A stretch of 64,000 bases of DNA from Planctomycetota bacterium (GTDB taxonomy: Bacteria; Planctomycetota; UBA1135; GCA-002748355): contig DROQ01000055.1 of NCBI GenBank assembly GCA_011321845.1, forward strand, positions 1 through 64,000, given 5' to 3'. Within the stretch, counting starts at the first letter, position 1; each line of letters opens with the position of its first letter. The notes under the pieces are model-generated. The model saw only the letters and a list, made by a program, of their open reading frames with translations, did not search any database and had not been told where the DNA came from. The position numbers and the translations under genes are program-made. Positions 1 to 8,618 of the stretch are shown here, piece by piece.

Positions 1-2354
1 ACCAGTCATCGAAATATATGATGACTTTATGTGGATTCTCACTGCCGTTCTGTTGACGGAAATGGAAGATTTCATAGTCCGAGGAGTTTCCTGACCAATA
101 GAGCCAACGAAACTCCCCAGGATAAATTGGGTAGGCTCCAGAAGGATTCACCACCCCGGAGGTTGGATCCAGGAAGAGATAGGGATTGTAACCTGACACG
201 CAGGTTTGCCACTCTGGGTTGACGGGCTTGGGCGACGAACTGGCCCAAGCAGGATGTGCGTCTGGGAGGAGATGGGGCGTAGTGTCGGCCTCAGTCGCCC
301 CGTAATAACTTGAAGGCGGTAAAGGGCCTGGGTTCCAGCTTGCTTGGTAAGTTTGCCCCCCGTTGTAAGGAACCTTATAGAAAAAAGGTTTTGGAACCAC
401 TGTCGAAGTGGCCAAAGCTTTAGGTGGCCCTAAAAACCAGATGTATCGGTTGGATTCTTTAAAGGTCCCATTAGTGCCAAAGTTAGCCGGAACATCAAAG
501 AAATGGTCCGTTCCGAATCGCTGCCCTGCGACAATCAGATCACCGACTTCATCGGCCCCGATATCCATGATCCCTCCCCCACCGTTGGGGTAGGCGGAGT
601 GGTCATGAATACGGGGATTGCCAAAGCCTTCACAGTCAAAGTCCCAGTTGTGGAAGAGCCAGGTGCTTTGGTCGGACGAAGGAAGAGGCAATTTCCCGGG
701 ATAGTCTTGAACCGATCTGCCATTGGCAAAGGTCAGCGGAAAAGTCGAAGTCGTGGAAGGTGCCCAACCCTTGTCGACGAGGGGGTTCAGGTACCCTACC
801 ACGGTTTGCGTTTGGGGATCGATTTCCCCCGGACCCCAGGGGACTGCAGTATCCACCCGGGCATCCACGACCGCAGGAGAAAGGCGAAAATCACCAGGGC
901 TGAAATCGAAGTCCACAGTTTTCGCTGTAACCGTGGGATAGAAGGCGGTGTTCTTATTATCAGCGATGCTCCTCCACCTTCCATTCTGAATCAAATCCCG
1001 GATATACAGGATCCCTCTTCTTTTATTGGTCGCAGTATTTCCCGTGATGGCGGAAAGGTCGAAGATGGAATCTGCGGGACGATCCTCAACCCCTCCAACC
1101 AGCCGGGGAAAGGTGGGAGGAAGACTCCCAACCGGGATTCCCAGGTCAAAATGAGTCTTTTCATAGGCATTGTAGTTCCCCGAAATAGAGTTGCTGCCCC
1201 CTGTGGATTGCAGGGTCATATCCGCTTTAGAAATCCCCTCGTAGGCTGTCAGGGTAGAAACCGAGGGCCAACTCCTGGGCCACCCGCTGGGCCAGGGATA
1301 AGCAGGATGTCCACCAGTCGAAGGGTCAAGAGGGGGTAGAGTCCTGTCGAATAAGTTGTTCAAAAGGACAAGGTGGGAGATCCCCCGGCTGGGAACATTT
1401 TGGGGGGTAATATATTGCCCATTCCAGATCCCACAACCGTTCCAAGCAAAGGTATTATTGGTGATGGTCAGGTTATGCCAATCCGTGAAAGGAGCACCTC
1501 CGTTTCCGTCGTCATAAGGTGCATCCACGACAATCCCGGCAAGGTTTCCGAAAATCCAACAGTTGGTAATGGTGGCCGAACAGGGATAGTTTCGCCCAAA
1601 ATAAATTGCTCCGTTTGAATCTGCAGTCAAACCCGGCTTTTCTGCTCCAAAAATAGAGATCGAGGAAATAAAGGAACCCAGGCCCGCGTGATTTGCATCC
1701 ATACCGAATACAAAAACAGGCCTCCCTAATGGAGTGGTACCTTGTCTAGGCTTTGGGAAGGCATGAAAAACTGTACTCAAAGCCGAGGCACCTTGGATGC
1801 TGACCCGATTTGGCAATTGGATTGGGAAGGTCTCCCCATTTCCATTGGCCAATTGAGCATTTTGCTTGTAATAGTAATCAACCGGTGGAGTAGTGGTAGG
1901 AGCATAAGAACCATTCGAGCCTGTTGGAGCACCATTCGAAACATCCGCGTACCAGCCGGGAAGAAGGTGAATGATGGCGTACTCCCAAGTGATTCCGGTG
2001 AACGGACTGGTGTAGGGGAGTGGAGGGATATAGCTCAAGGCTCCATGGATTCCATTGATCGTCTTAAAGGGATAGGGCGCATGGAGAAGGACAGCGTTCG
2101 AAGTATCCAAATAATCTACAGGGGCGGTAAGGATATTGGTGGAACCACATACGTTGCCATGGGGATTTAGAATCGAGGCTCCATCGAAAAGCGAATCGTT
2201 TCCATAGTGAGGGTCCACATAAACATGGATGACTCTTTTGATGGTTTGGGTTTGAAGGGCGGCTGAAAGCTGGGAAAAAGAAAAGAGCAAGGTGCTAAAG
2301 ACGAGGGCTAAGACCTTGGGCCAGATCCTCGGGGGGGGGGGTAAGTTTCTTCAT
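1..2354 (-). CDS. Secreted parallel beta-helix (DUF1565/pectate-lyase-fold-like) protein, partial, out of frame at a poly-G tract
   Basis: I translated this by eye because the ORF track omits it (no stop inside the window). A good Shine-Dalgarno (GGAG) precedes ATG at 2354, which begins MKKLT and then runs into 11 C residues (minus strand). As written, that frame stops after about 19 codons. With 10 C residues it continues as RIWPKVLALVFSTLLFSF, a normal signal peptide, and then stays open to the window edge. The mature N-terminus (VYVDPHYGNDS, then PFKTI and a 'HLLPGWY' segment) resembles the opening of DUF1565/right-handed beta-helix proteins; later 'NLTITNNTF' and 'LLNNLF' look like helix rungs. 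Base composition is AT-richer than the central genes. The C-terminus lies outside the window. Fold assignment is moderate; catalytic activity cannot be inferred. The frame break could be phase variation, a true mutation or a homopolymer sequencing error. Confidence 0.6.
2331..2341. repeat. (G)11 homopolymer inside a signal-peptide coding region
   Basis: There are eleven consecutive G on the plus strand (C on the coding strand), five codons into the beta-helix gene. Ten would keep the start codon in frame with the roughly 770-codon body; eleven do not. No other start codon restores the long frame near this point, since the body frame meets TGA just upstream of the tract. Confidence 0.85.
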
Positions 2355-3229
2355 GGTTTCTCCATGGTCAAGGGGTTAAAGAATCGGAGTCATGGTGCAT
2401 TCTCTAAGGTGCTATCTAAGCTGGTTTCAAATCTCCCTTGAAATCTCAGATTTTGCAAGGGGGAAAAGGGTTTTTCGCAAAAAAACAATTACGATGAGAA
2501 CAGAGATCCGCCTAAGGAGTGAAAGGCAAAGAGTTAAACAAGCTTTTGTCCTATCCAAATTTTTTCTTTTTCGGGCGGGTTTTGAATCCCACGGTTTCCT
2601 TGGACTCGTGAAAATTGGGATCGTTCATCGCTTTTCAGGATTTGAGCTGTTTGGGTAGCGGGTTTTTTAGGAATCAGTGACACCAGCAAGAAAGGCCAGG
2701 AAGGAGGAGGAACCATTGTATTTCGCAGGCTCCATCGAAGGTCGCCATGGAACATTCGATGCTTTCGGGAGAAGGCGGGGAAGAAGGAAGAGCGATCCTT
2801 GGAAGAAAGGGCTTTTTGGAGCTGCGCGAGGGGGGAGAGGCAGGCCTGTCCAAGATAGCTTTTCCCAAATCGCCCAAACGTAATGGTGGAGACTAAAAAC
2901 TTGCCCTTCAGGCAAGGGGAACCTGATTTCGGAAGGGCGAGTTTTGGGCTTAGAATGCGGGTTAGACGGAGAATGGGAGGGGTTTCAGAGGGAGGGTCGG
3001 ATTATCTTGGACAGCACTGGGGGAGAGGCGATTCACTTCGGGTTGAACTCGGAATCCTCCAAAGGCTTTGGCCGACTTCGCCGAAGGCGCCTGAGGCCAA
3101 AGCCTTTGGAGGATTCCGAGCCGCGCCGAGAGAGAGCCAAAGCGGGAATGCAGGCCCGGGCTGAGGTCAGGCAACCGGTCAGTCGGCCAGGTCGGGCATC
3201 TAGGTCGGGTGGCCTGGGCCGACAGGTTG
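2355..3229. other. Non-coding spacer between the beta-helix gene and the end of the envelope operon
   Basis: No convincing gene is seen. The part nearest the beta-helix gene (about 2390-2660) is AT-rich and should hold that gene's promoter; I see no consensus -35/-10 pair. A short inverted repeat with AAATCT/AGATTT at its core, flanked by cttg/caag, lies at 2435-2461 and could be an operator. The part nearest the operon holds a very strong hairpin and a second, imperfect one, listed separately. Small ORFs here (2392..2658, 2883..3164 and others) lack ribosome sites and family resemblance. Confidence 0.6.
3048..3120. repeat. Perfect 26-bp inverted repeat, 21-nt loop
   Basis: The left arm begins CTCGGAATCCTCC and ends GGCTTTGGCC; the right arm (GGCCAAAGCC...) is its exact reverse complement over 26 bases. 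The loop itself contains CGCC-GAA-GGCG, so the structure can extend. It lies downstream of the last gene of the minus-strand operon. There is no T-run after it on either strand, so it is not a textbook intrinsic terminator. It could be an RNA-stabilising or processing hairpin, a REP/MITE-like element, or a protein-binding cruciform. Confidence 0.85.
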
Positions 3230-3230
3230 C
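3171..3230 (-). terminator. Imperfect hairpin directly after the operon's last stop codon
   Basis: Arms GCAACC...TCGGCC and GGCCGA...GGTTGC can pair with a small internal bulge, and the structure abuts the stop codon of the dead HtrA gene. No U-tract follows on the minus strand, so Rho-independent termination is doubtful. It may act together with the larger hairpin downstream. Confidence 0.3.
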
Positions 3231-4282
3231 TAGAGTTCCACGAGGACCTTGCCTTCCGTTCCGTCCTTTTTTCGGAATCGGAGGAAGACGAAGTCGCCCT
3301 TGTGGTGATGGCCGATGAGGTCCTGGACGTGCATGCCGTTGCGGGCGGGTTTGCCGCCTACAGCGAGGATCAGGTCGCCCTTGGCCAGGCCGGCTTGCCA
3401 GGCGGCGCTGTCCTTTTGGACCGAAAGGATTTTTCCACCCGGTCCGAGGTAGTTGGGATCCATCCGAACTCCGAGGAGGGGACGCTTGAAGATCCGCCCC
3501 TTTTTCAGCTCGGCCAAAATGGGGCCAAGGCCATGGAGAGGAACTCCGAAACCGATTCCAGAGTCATACCAATTCGCCCCCGCCATGTCCCCGTTGGGGG
3601 AGAGGGGAACGATGATGGCGAGCGCCCTGCCGCGGAGGTCCACGAGAGGGCCGCCGTAGTTGGCGGGGGAGGTGTTGGCGTCGCATTGGATGGCCTTGCC
3701 ATGGATGCGCCCCAGGCTGGAGAGGATTCCGGCGTGCACCGTCGGGAGCTTGGGGCCGAAGCTGCGGCCCAGGGCGAATACCCACTGCCCGACCCGCATT
3801 TCCTCCCCAGGGACCATCTCGGGGACGGGGAGATCGTCGGCCTCCACCTTGAGGAGGGCGATCCCCCTCCCCTGGTCCTCCCCCATTTTTTTGGCCGTAA
3901 ACTTCCGACCGTCGGCGAGGCTTACGAGGATGGTGGTGGGCTGAAAATTCAGCACAAAGCGCGTCGTCAGGATCCAGCCATCCGATCCCACCACGATACC
4001 TGTGCTCGTCCCCTGAGCCTGGAGAAAACCCGGCATCCTCAGGGGGCCCAGGCCCTTTTTGGGTCTCCTGGGTTTCTTGGGGCTGCCCAGAGTGGAACGG
4101 CGGATTCCCCCAAAGGTCTCGACCGTCACAACCCAGGGTGAAGCCTGGGCAACGATCCCGGGGACGACCTTGGAAAGAGCGCGAACCTCACGCAGGGGAT
4201 CTGGTTTGCCCCCTCCCTGTCCCGGTAGTTGCGGAAGGAGCGTGGCCAGCGACAAACACAGAAGAGAACGAAACAGCTTCAT
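3230..4282 (-). CDS. HtrA/DegP-type trypsin-PDZ protein with all three catalytic residues replaced (pseudoprotease)
   Basis: This 350-aa exported protein has a signal peptide (MKLFRSLLCLSLATLLPQL), a trypsin-like domain at about 45-250 and a C-terminal PDZ domain at about 265-350 (PLLGVRM...AAWQAGLAKGDLILAVGGKP). Against the HtrA consensus, TNNHVV reads TTRFVL (His to Phe, about residue 109), the Asp of TDIALLK reads Gly (GRGIALLK, about 140), and GNSGGPL reads ANYGGPL (Ser to Tyr, about 209). It therefore cannot be a serine protease. The fold is well kept, suggesting selection for a binding or chaperone role, perhaps as partner of the protease encoded just upstream, with which it shares a 4-bp ATGA overlap. 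It is the last gene of the ten-gene operon. Family assignment is firm; the role is inferred. Confidence 0.9.
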   Translation of the reverse strand: MKLFRSLLCLSLATLLPQLPGQGGGKPDPLREVRALSKVVPGIVAQASPWVVTVETFGGIRRSTLGSPKKPRRPKKGLGPLRMPGFLQAQGTSTGIVVGSDGWILTTRFVLNFQPTTILVSLADGRKFTAKKMGEDQGRGIALLKVEADDLPVPEMVPGEEMRVGQWVFALGRSFGPKLPTVHAGILSSLGRIHGKAIQCDANTSPANYGGPLVDLRGRALAIIVPLSPNGDMAGANWYDSGIGFGVPLHGLGPILAELKKGRIFKRPLLGVRMDPNYLGPGGKILSVQKDSAAWQAGLAKGDLILAVGGKPARNGMHVQDLIGHHHKGDFVFLRFRKKDGTEGKVLVEL

Positions 4283-7218
4283 TTCTTCGCCTCCAGGACC
4301 AAGGTCACCTTGGTGACTCGGGATCCCCGCTTGAGAGTCAGGTCGATGCTCTCACCCGGGCCAAAAGCCTTGAGGGCCCTTCGGAACTCCGCGCAGGTCC
4401 GAATGGGGTAGTCGTTGACGCGGACGATCATGTCGTCGGGTCGGATCCCCGCCCGTTGGGCAGGGGAGTCGGGAAAGACGCGGTCTACATAGGCTGGGGG
4501 AGAGCGCCGTCTTCCGGTGTCGAAGAGTTTGATCCCGGTGTAGACAGGAGCCTTGGCCTTGGCCCGGAGAGACCTGGCCGCGAGGTTCTTGGCCAGACTG
4601 CGATCGCCCAGGCAGAGGGCGACAAAAGGCGCCAGATCCTCGGCCGGGATGGCGAGGGAGAGCTGGGTGTTGGTCTCCCGCGACTCCACGAGAGGGGTCA
4701 ACATCCCCACGAGCTTGCCGTCCGTAGTGAAGAGCCCTCCCCCCTGCGTCCCAGGGTTCGAGGGCGCGTCCGTCAGGTAGACCCGCCCCTTGTAGGGGAA
4801 CTTGCGGAGATTCAGGCGCAGATCCGAACGCAGGCTCCCGGTGATGACACCCTCCACAACGGTGACCCGCTCATCGAATTCGGCCAGCTTGAAGGCGTTC
4901 CCCATGGACCAGACATAGGTCCCTGGTGGAAGCTCCCGCTTCTCTCTGGGAATGGGGATGGGTCTCAGTTCTTGCTTGCCCGGATCGATCTTGAGCATGG
5001 CGAGGCCCAGTTCCTCGGCCCGCCGATAGATCCTCGCCTCGTGGATGCTTCCGTCGGCCAACACGACCTTGATCTGGCCCGGCTGCAGCATGATGTGATC
5101 CCAGGTGAGAATGAACCCCTTCTTGGAGACGATCAGGCCCGAGCCATACCCTTCGACCCCCTTGAGGCCGCTCGCCCCCACGATCTTGACGACCGATTCC
5201 AGGAGAAGCGCGAGGGCATCCTCCATCACCGAGCTGGGCCGAGGGAGCTTTTGCTCCAGGATACGAAAACCAGGGAGACCGGCGCTGAGAGGATTTCCTT
5301 GGGGAACTTCCCAGGTCTCCACCAGAATCTTGTCCACCCGCTTCTCGAAACGGAGAGGATAGAGGAGGGCATTCCCACCTTCCTTCCACGAGGTCGCCAC
5401 CACTTCGACAAGCCCTCCATCGGCCGGGCTCCGGTAACGGCAACCCACGGGCACAAAGCGCTTGCCGTCGATGTAGAGGGCGCGTTTCCCTGGGCCTCGC
5501 AGTGCAAGAACCCAAACCGGAGTCCCAGCGACAAAGGCCCCCCCCTCGACGTAAGCATCCTTGGGAAACCCCTGGGAGGTGACGGGATCCAAGAAGGGAA
5601 GGAGGGAGCGCTCCCTCCTAAGGGTCACGAGCTGGTCTCCCTTGTTTTTCATTTCCGCAAGGGCGGCCGAATCCAGTGTAGTCCCCCGGTAGCTCCGTAA
5701 GATCCGGGGACCATCGAGTTCCCAGGTTCGCTCGTAGCTCCCCTTCCTGGAAGGGACCTGGACCATGAGCCGGACCCTCCTCTTCTTCCCCTCCCCCTTG
5801 GGGATCCGGGCGAGCACTCTTTCCCGGAGCCAGGAGACAACTCCATCCATGTAGAGGAAGAGACCCTGATCCCGCTCCAACTCCGCCACGCTGGGACCGG
5901 TCTTTTTCACCTTGACCTTGCCCCGGAACTTCCTGGGGATCTTCCCACGCCAGCCCTTGGGCAAAGCCTTTTTCCACCCCTTGGGGACATCGAAGCCCTT
6001 GGGGAGGACCAGGTCTTGGAGAGAGAGGCGTCGGTTCTTTTCCCTCTCCTCCCGCTTTTTTGCCTCGGAAATCAAGCGGGCAAAGTCGGGTCTCCTCGAG
6101 AAATCGGGCACATTGGGCCTGGGGTTGCGGTTGGAACCCGTGGGGAGAGCTGCCAGAGGGAAACGCGCGTGTCGGACAGGGCCGTAGGATCTGGTTCCTT
6201 CGTCGAAACGACGGTAGCCGATATCCACAACGAAACCCGCGGGAAGTCGCCCCGTCCACTTGCCGAGCTGGTTCGCGGTGCGCACCCTGCGTCCATTGAA
6301 GGTCAAAATCTCATCCCCCAAGCGGATCCCATGCCTCCAGGCAACCGAATCCTCGAACAGGGCCTGGGCGAAAACCCCCCTCCGCCCCCCCATGTTGGGA
6401 TCTTCCATGGTCCATGCGCTCATGTCACTGGTCCCATGTTCGCAGTGTTTCCCGGCGAGCAGATCCGGAAGGAAGCCCTTGATCTGCTGGATGCTCACTG
6501 CGAAACCCGCCCCGGTGTTCACCCGGCCCCGGTCCCTGATCGTAATCCGTCCGTTGATCCCGACGAGGAGACCATTTTCATCGAAGAGCGGCCCCCCGGA
6601 GTTCCCAGGGTTGACCGCCGCGTCCACCTGGACGCAGTCGGGGTACATCAGCATCCTCCCATTGGGTCCCGTCCCCTTTTGGAAGCGGTGGATGCCCGAG
6701 ACGATCCCTGCCGTCACCGTCGGTTTGAAGTCGGTGGCCAGGAGAAAGGGATTGCCCATGGCATAGACGAAGCCCCCGAGCTTGAGCTTGTCGGAGTCGC
6801 CGAGAATGGCGTGGGGCCATGTCCCGTCCGGGTTGGTTCCCTTGCCCCGGAGGGCGCAGAGAGCGATGTCTCCCCCCGGATCCACCCCGATGACATCCGC
6901 GAGATAGAACTTGCCATCGGGGAGCCCGATTTTCATGACCTTGTTGGTCGTCACGACGTGATAGTTGGTCAGGATCCAGCCCTTGGGGGAAATGATGACA
7001 CCCGACCCCCCTCCCGGCCGGCTGAGAGACATGACCGCGCAAACTGTGGGTTCGAGCCGGGAGATGAGTTCCGTCCGGGCCTTCTCCGCCGCCAGCACGA
7101 GGTCCAATCCCAGTCGCTCATTTCGAGGCCCGTCCCCAACCTGGGGAGGAACGGAAACCGCACCCACAAGACCCAAGAGTGAAAGCGTAGAGACGACCGC
7201 CAGCAATCCTGTTTTCAT
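4279..7218 (-). CDS. Double trypsin-like/PDZ protein, first protease domain intact, second degenerate
   Basis: This 979-aa exported protein starts with a signal peptide. Trypsin domain 1 (about 50-250) keeps a full HtrA triad: His87 in TNYHVV, Asp117 in GGDIAL and Ser207 in GNSGGPL. PDZ1 follows at about 275-350 (SVAWRHGIRLGDEILTFNGR). A Lys/Arg-rich linker and a domain I do not recognise span about 350-660. Trypsin domain 2 (about 665-890) keeps His708 (TWDHIM) but has Gly for Asp (ELGLAMLKI) and Gln for Ser (PGTQGGGL). PDZ2 ends the protein. The second module should be non-catalytic and may bind substrate or regulate the first. It overlaps its neighbours by 4 bp on both sides, so translation is coupled within the operon. 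HtrA-like proteins act on unfolded envelope proteins; the substrate here is unknown. Confidence 0.9.
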   Translation of the reverse strand: MKTGLLAVVSTLSLLGLVGAVSVPPQVGDGPRNERLGLDLVLAAEKARTELISRLEPTVCAVMSLSRPGGGSGVIISPKGWILTNYHVVTTNKVMKIGLPDGKFYLADVIGVDPGGDIALCALRGKGTNPDGTWPHAILGDSDKLKLGGFVYAMGNPFLLATDFKPTVTAGIVSGIHRFQKGTGPNGRMLMYPDCVQVDAAVNPGNSGGPLFDENGLLVGINGRITIRDRGRVNTGAGFAVSIQQIKGFLPDLLAGKHCEHGTSDMSAWTMEDPNMGGRRGVFAQALFEDSVAWRHGIRLGDEILTFNGRRVRTANQLGKWTGRLPAGFVVDIGYRRFDEGTRSYGPVRHARFPLAALPTGSNRNPRPNVPDFSRRPDFARLISEAKKREEREKNRRLSLQDLVLPKGFDVPKGWKKALPKGWRGKIPRKFRGKVKVKKTGPSVAELERDQGLFLYMDGVVSWLRERVLARIPKGEGKKRRVRLMVQVPSRKGSYERTWELDGPRILRSYRGTTLDSAALAEMKNKGDQLVTLRRERSLLPFLDPVTSQGFPKDAYVEGGAFVAGTPVWVLALRGPGKRALYIDGKRFVPVGCRYRSPADGGLVEVVATSWKEGGNALLYPLRFEKRVDKILVETWEVPQGNPLSAGLPGFRILEQKLPRPSSVMEDALALLLESVVKIVGASGLKGVEGYGSGLIVSKKGFILTWDHIMLQPGQIKVVLADGSIHEARIYRRAEELGLAMLKIDPGKQELRPIPIPREKRELPPGTYVWSMGNAFKLAEFDERVTVVEGVITGSLRSDLRLNLRKFPYKGRVYLTDAPSNPGTQGGGLFTTDGKLVGMLTPLVESRETNTQLSLAIPAEDLAPFVALCLGDRSLAKNLAARSLRAKAKAPVYTGIKLFDTGRRRSPPAYVDRVFPDSPAQRAGIRPDDMIVRVNDYPIRTCAEFRRALKAFGPGESIDLTLKRGSRVTKVTLVLEAKK

Positions 7219-8618
7219 TGTTCCAAAATCCTCAGGTCACCAAGGATGACCGCAGCCCCCGAATCCAACATAAAACTCCCTTTCAGCTCGAGGACAAGGC
7301 GGTCCACCCTCTCGACGGAGACACGCAGTTCTCTGGCCTTTTCCCCCGCCTTCAACTCCAGTTCATCCAAAAGGGGTTTTCCGTCGGCGAGGATGCGCAG
7401 TTTGACCAGGCCCTTGTTCCTCGAAACCAGGCCGACCTCTCCCAGCAAAAGACCCTTCTTTTTCCCTAGTGGTATCTCGAGGTCCAAGTTGGGCACCAGC
7501 CAAAACCCATGCCGGAACTTTTTGCGGCCCAGCTTGAGGGCTCTTCCGGCAGGGGAATGGTCCCTGAGAATGGGCCATTTCCGATCGAGCGTGGGAGTCT
7601 GCGTCACCTGGATCCCCGACATCATGGAGACAAAGTGCACCCGGGTCGAACCAAACTCCACCTCCCGGATGAACCGGGATCCAAGATGCAGCTGGAAGCC
7701 TTCGAGGGTTTGAAATACCCAGTTCCCTCCGGAAGCCGCTGAGAGCAACCGTCCCTGGAGAGTGCTGCCATTGGTCAAAAGGATCCGGTCCACCGCAACC
7801 CCCTTGGGAGCCACCGCTTCAATCCCCGAGCCCTCGGCCATGACTACCCCATAGACCTTCTTCATGGGAAGGGTTCGCTCCTTTCCTCCTACCTGGAGGA
7901 GGAGGCTGGGGGCCTTGCCAGCGCCCCCCCTGCCACCTCCCAATACCTTGCAGGGGATTCTTCGCACCATGGGTCTGCCGTCCTTGGCCTTCCCCTTCAG
8001 GTAGAAACAGAGGTCGGACTCGAGGGGAGGAGCAAGCAGAGTCCGGGTAAAGTTCGCGTCCCGGGTTCTTCGGGCCCTATCCTTGTCCCTGGTTCCATTC
8101 TTGGTCTCGGAGTTCTCGTCCCCCTTGTTGGAGGAAGGAGCCAGAGCCCGCCTCCGAAACCCCTGAAGATACTCTATGGGGATTTCGACGATGTTTCCTC
8201 CGCTCACTCGAAACCTGAGACTCCCCTTGGCCCCTCCCAAGCATTCTCCCTGGAGGATTCCCCCGCTCCGGAGCCGAAGAAACCCGGAGGAGGGAAACTC
8301 CAATCCCGCAACCCCTCCCACAGAAGAATCCTCCTCTCCAGGGAGAGCAAGGATCCAGGCTTCACCCGGGGCCAGTTTGAGATTCCTTCCCTCGGCCTTG
8401 CCCCGAAAACCCTCTTTGAGGGCATAGGTCCACTCCGAAAGGAAAAGGCTCTCCCCGGAGAAGGTCCTGAGACGCACTGCAAGATCCGAGGGAGCAGATA
8501 GGGGGAGCATCGCCCGCGGATGCATTCCGACCGAGATCGAATCCGGATGGCCCGGTCCCGTGGAAATCCAGGGGACGAGGAACAGAGGAAGAGAGAGGTA
8601 GAACCCTGACTTGTTCAC
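7215..8618 (-). CDS. Exported protein with C-terminal NPCBM/NEW2-like carbohydrate-binding domain
   Basis: This 467-aa protein has an N-terminal signal segment (FYLSLPLFLVPWIS). The first two thirds include segments such as DRILLTNGSTLQGRLL, which resemble small beta modules seen in planctomycete surface proteins but are not a family I can name. The last roughly 130 residues fit the NPCBM/NEW2 pattern: DRKWPILRDHSPAGRALKLG, then KKFRHGFWL, then LRILADGKPL and a final aliphatic strand. NPCBM domains bind sugars, so this may anchor the complex to glycans of the envelope. The start is GTG, overlapping the upstream TGA (GTGA), and its own stop overlaps the protease gene's ATG. Domain call is moderately sure; overall function is unknown. 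Confidence 0.7.
   Translation of the reverse strand: MNKSGFYLSLPLFLVPWISTGPGHPDSISVGMHPRAMLPLSAPSDLAVRLRTFSGESLFLSEWTYALKEGFRGKAEGRNLKLAPGEAWILALPGEEDSSVGGVAGLEFPSSGFLRLRSGGILQGECLGGAKGSLRFRVSGGNIVEIPIEYLQGFRRRALAPSSNKGDENSETKNGTRDKDRARRTRDANFTRTLLAPPLESDLCFYLKGKAKDGRPMVRRIPCKVLGGGRGGAGKAPSLLLQVGGKERTLPMKKVYGVVMAEGSGIEAVAPKGVAVDRILLTNGSTLQGRLLSAASGGNWVFQTLEGFQLHLGSRFIREVEFGSTRVHFVSMMSGIQVTQTPTLDRKWPILRDHSPAGRALKLGRKKFRHGFWLVPNLDLEIPLGKKKGLLLGEVGLVSRNKGLVKLRILADGKPLLDELELKAGEKARELRVSVERVDRLVLELKGSFMLDSGAAVILGDLRILEQ

Noticed and set aside
781-800. Apparent second frameshift in the beta-helix gene
   Set aside because: Careful re-reading of the line shows the frame is continuous here; only the poly-G tract breaks it.
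2392-2658. 88-aa plus-strand ORF in the first spacer
   Set aside because: No ribosome site, no recognisable domain, and it sits where the beta-helix gene's promoter should be.
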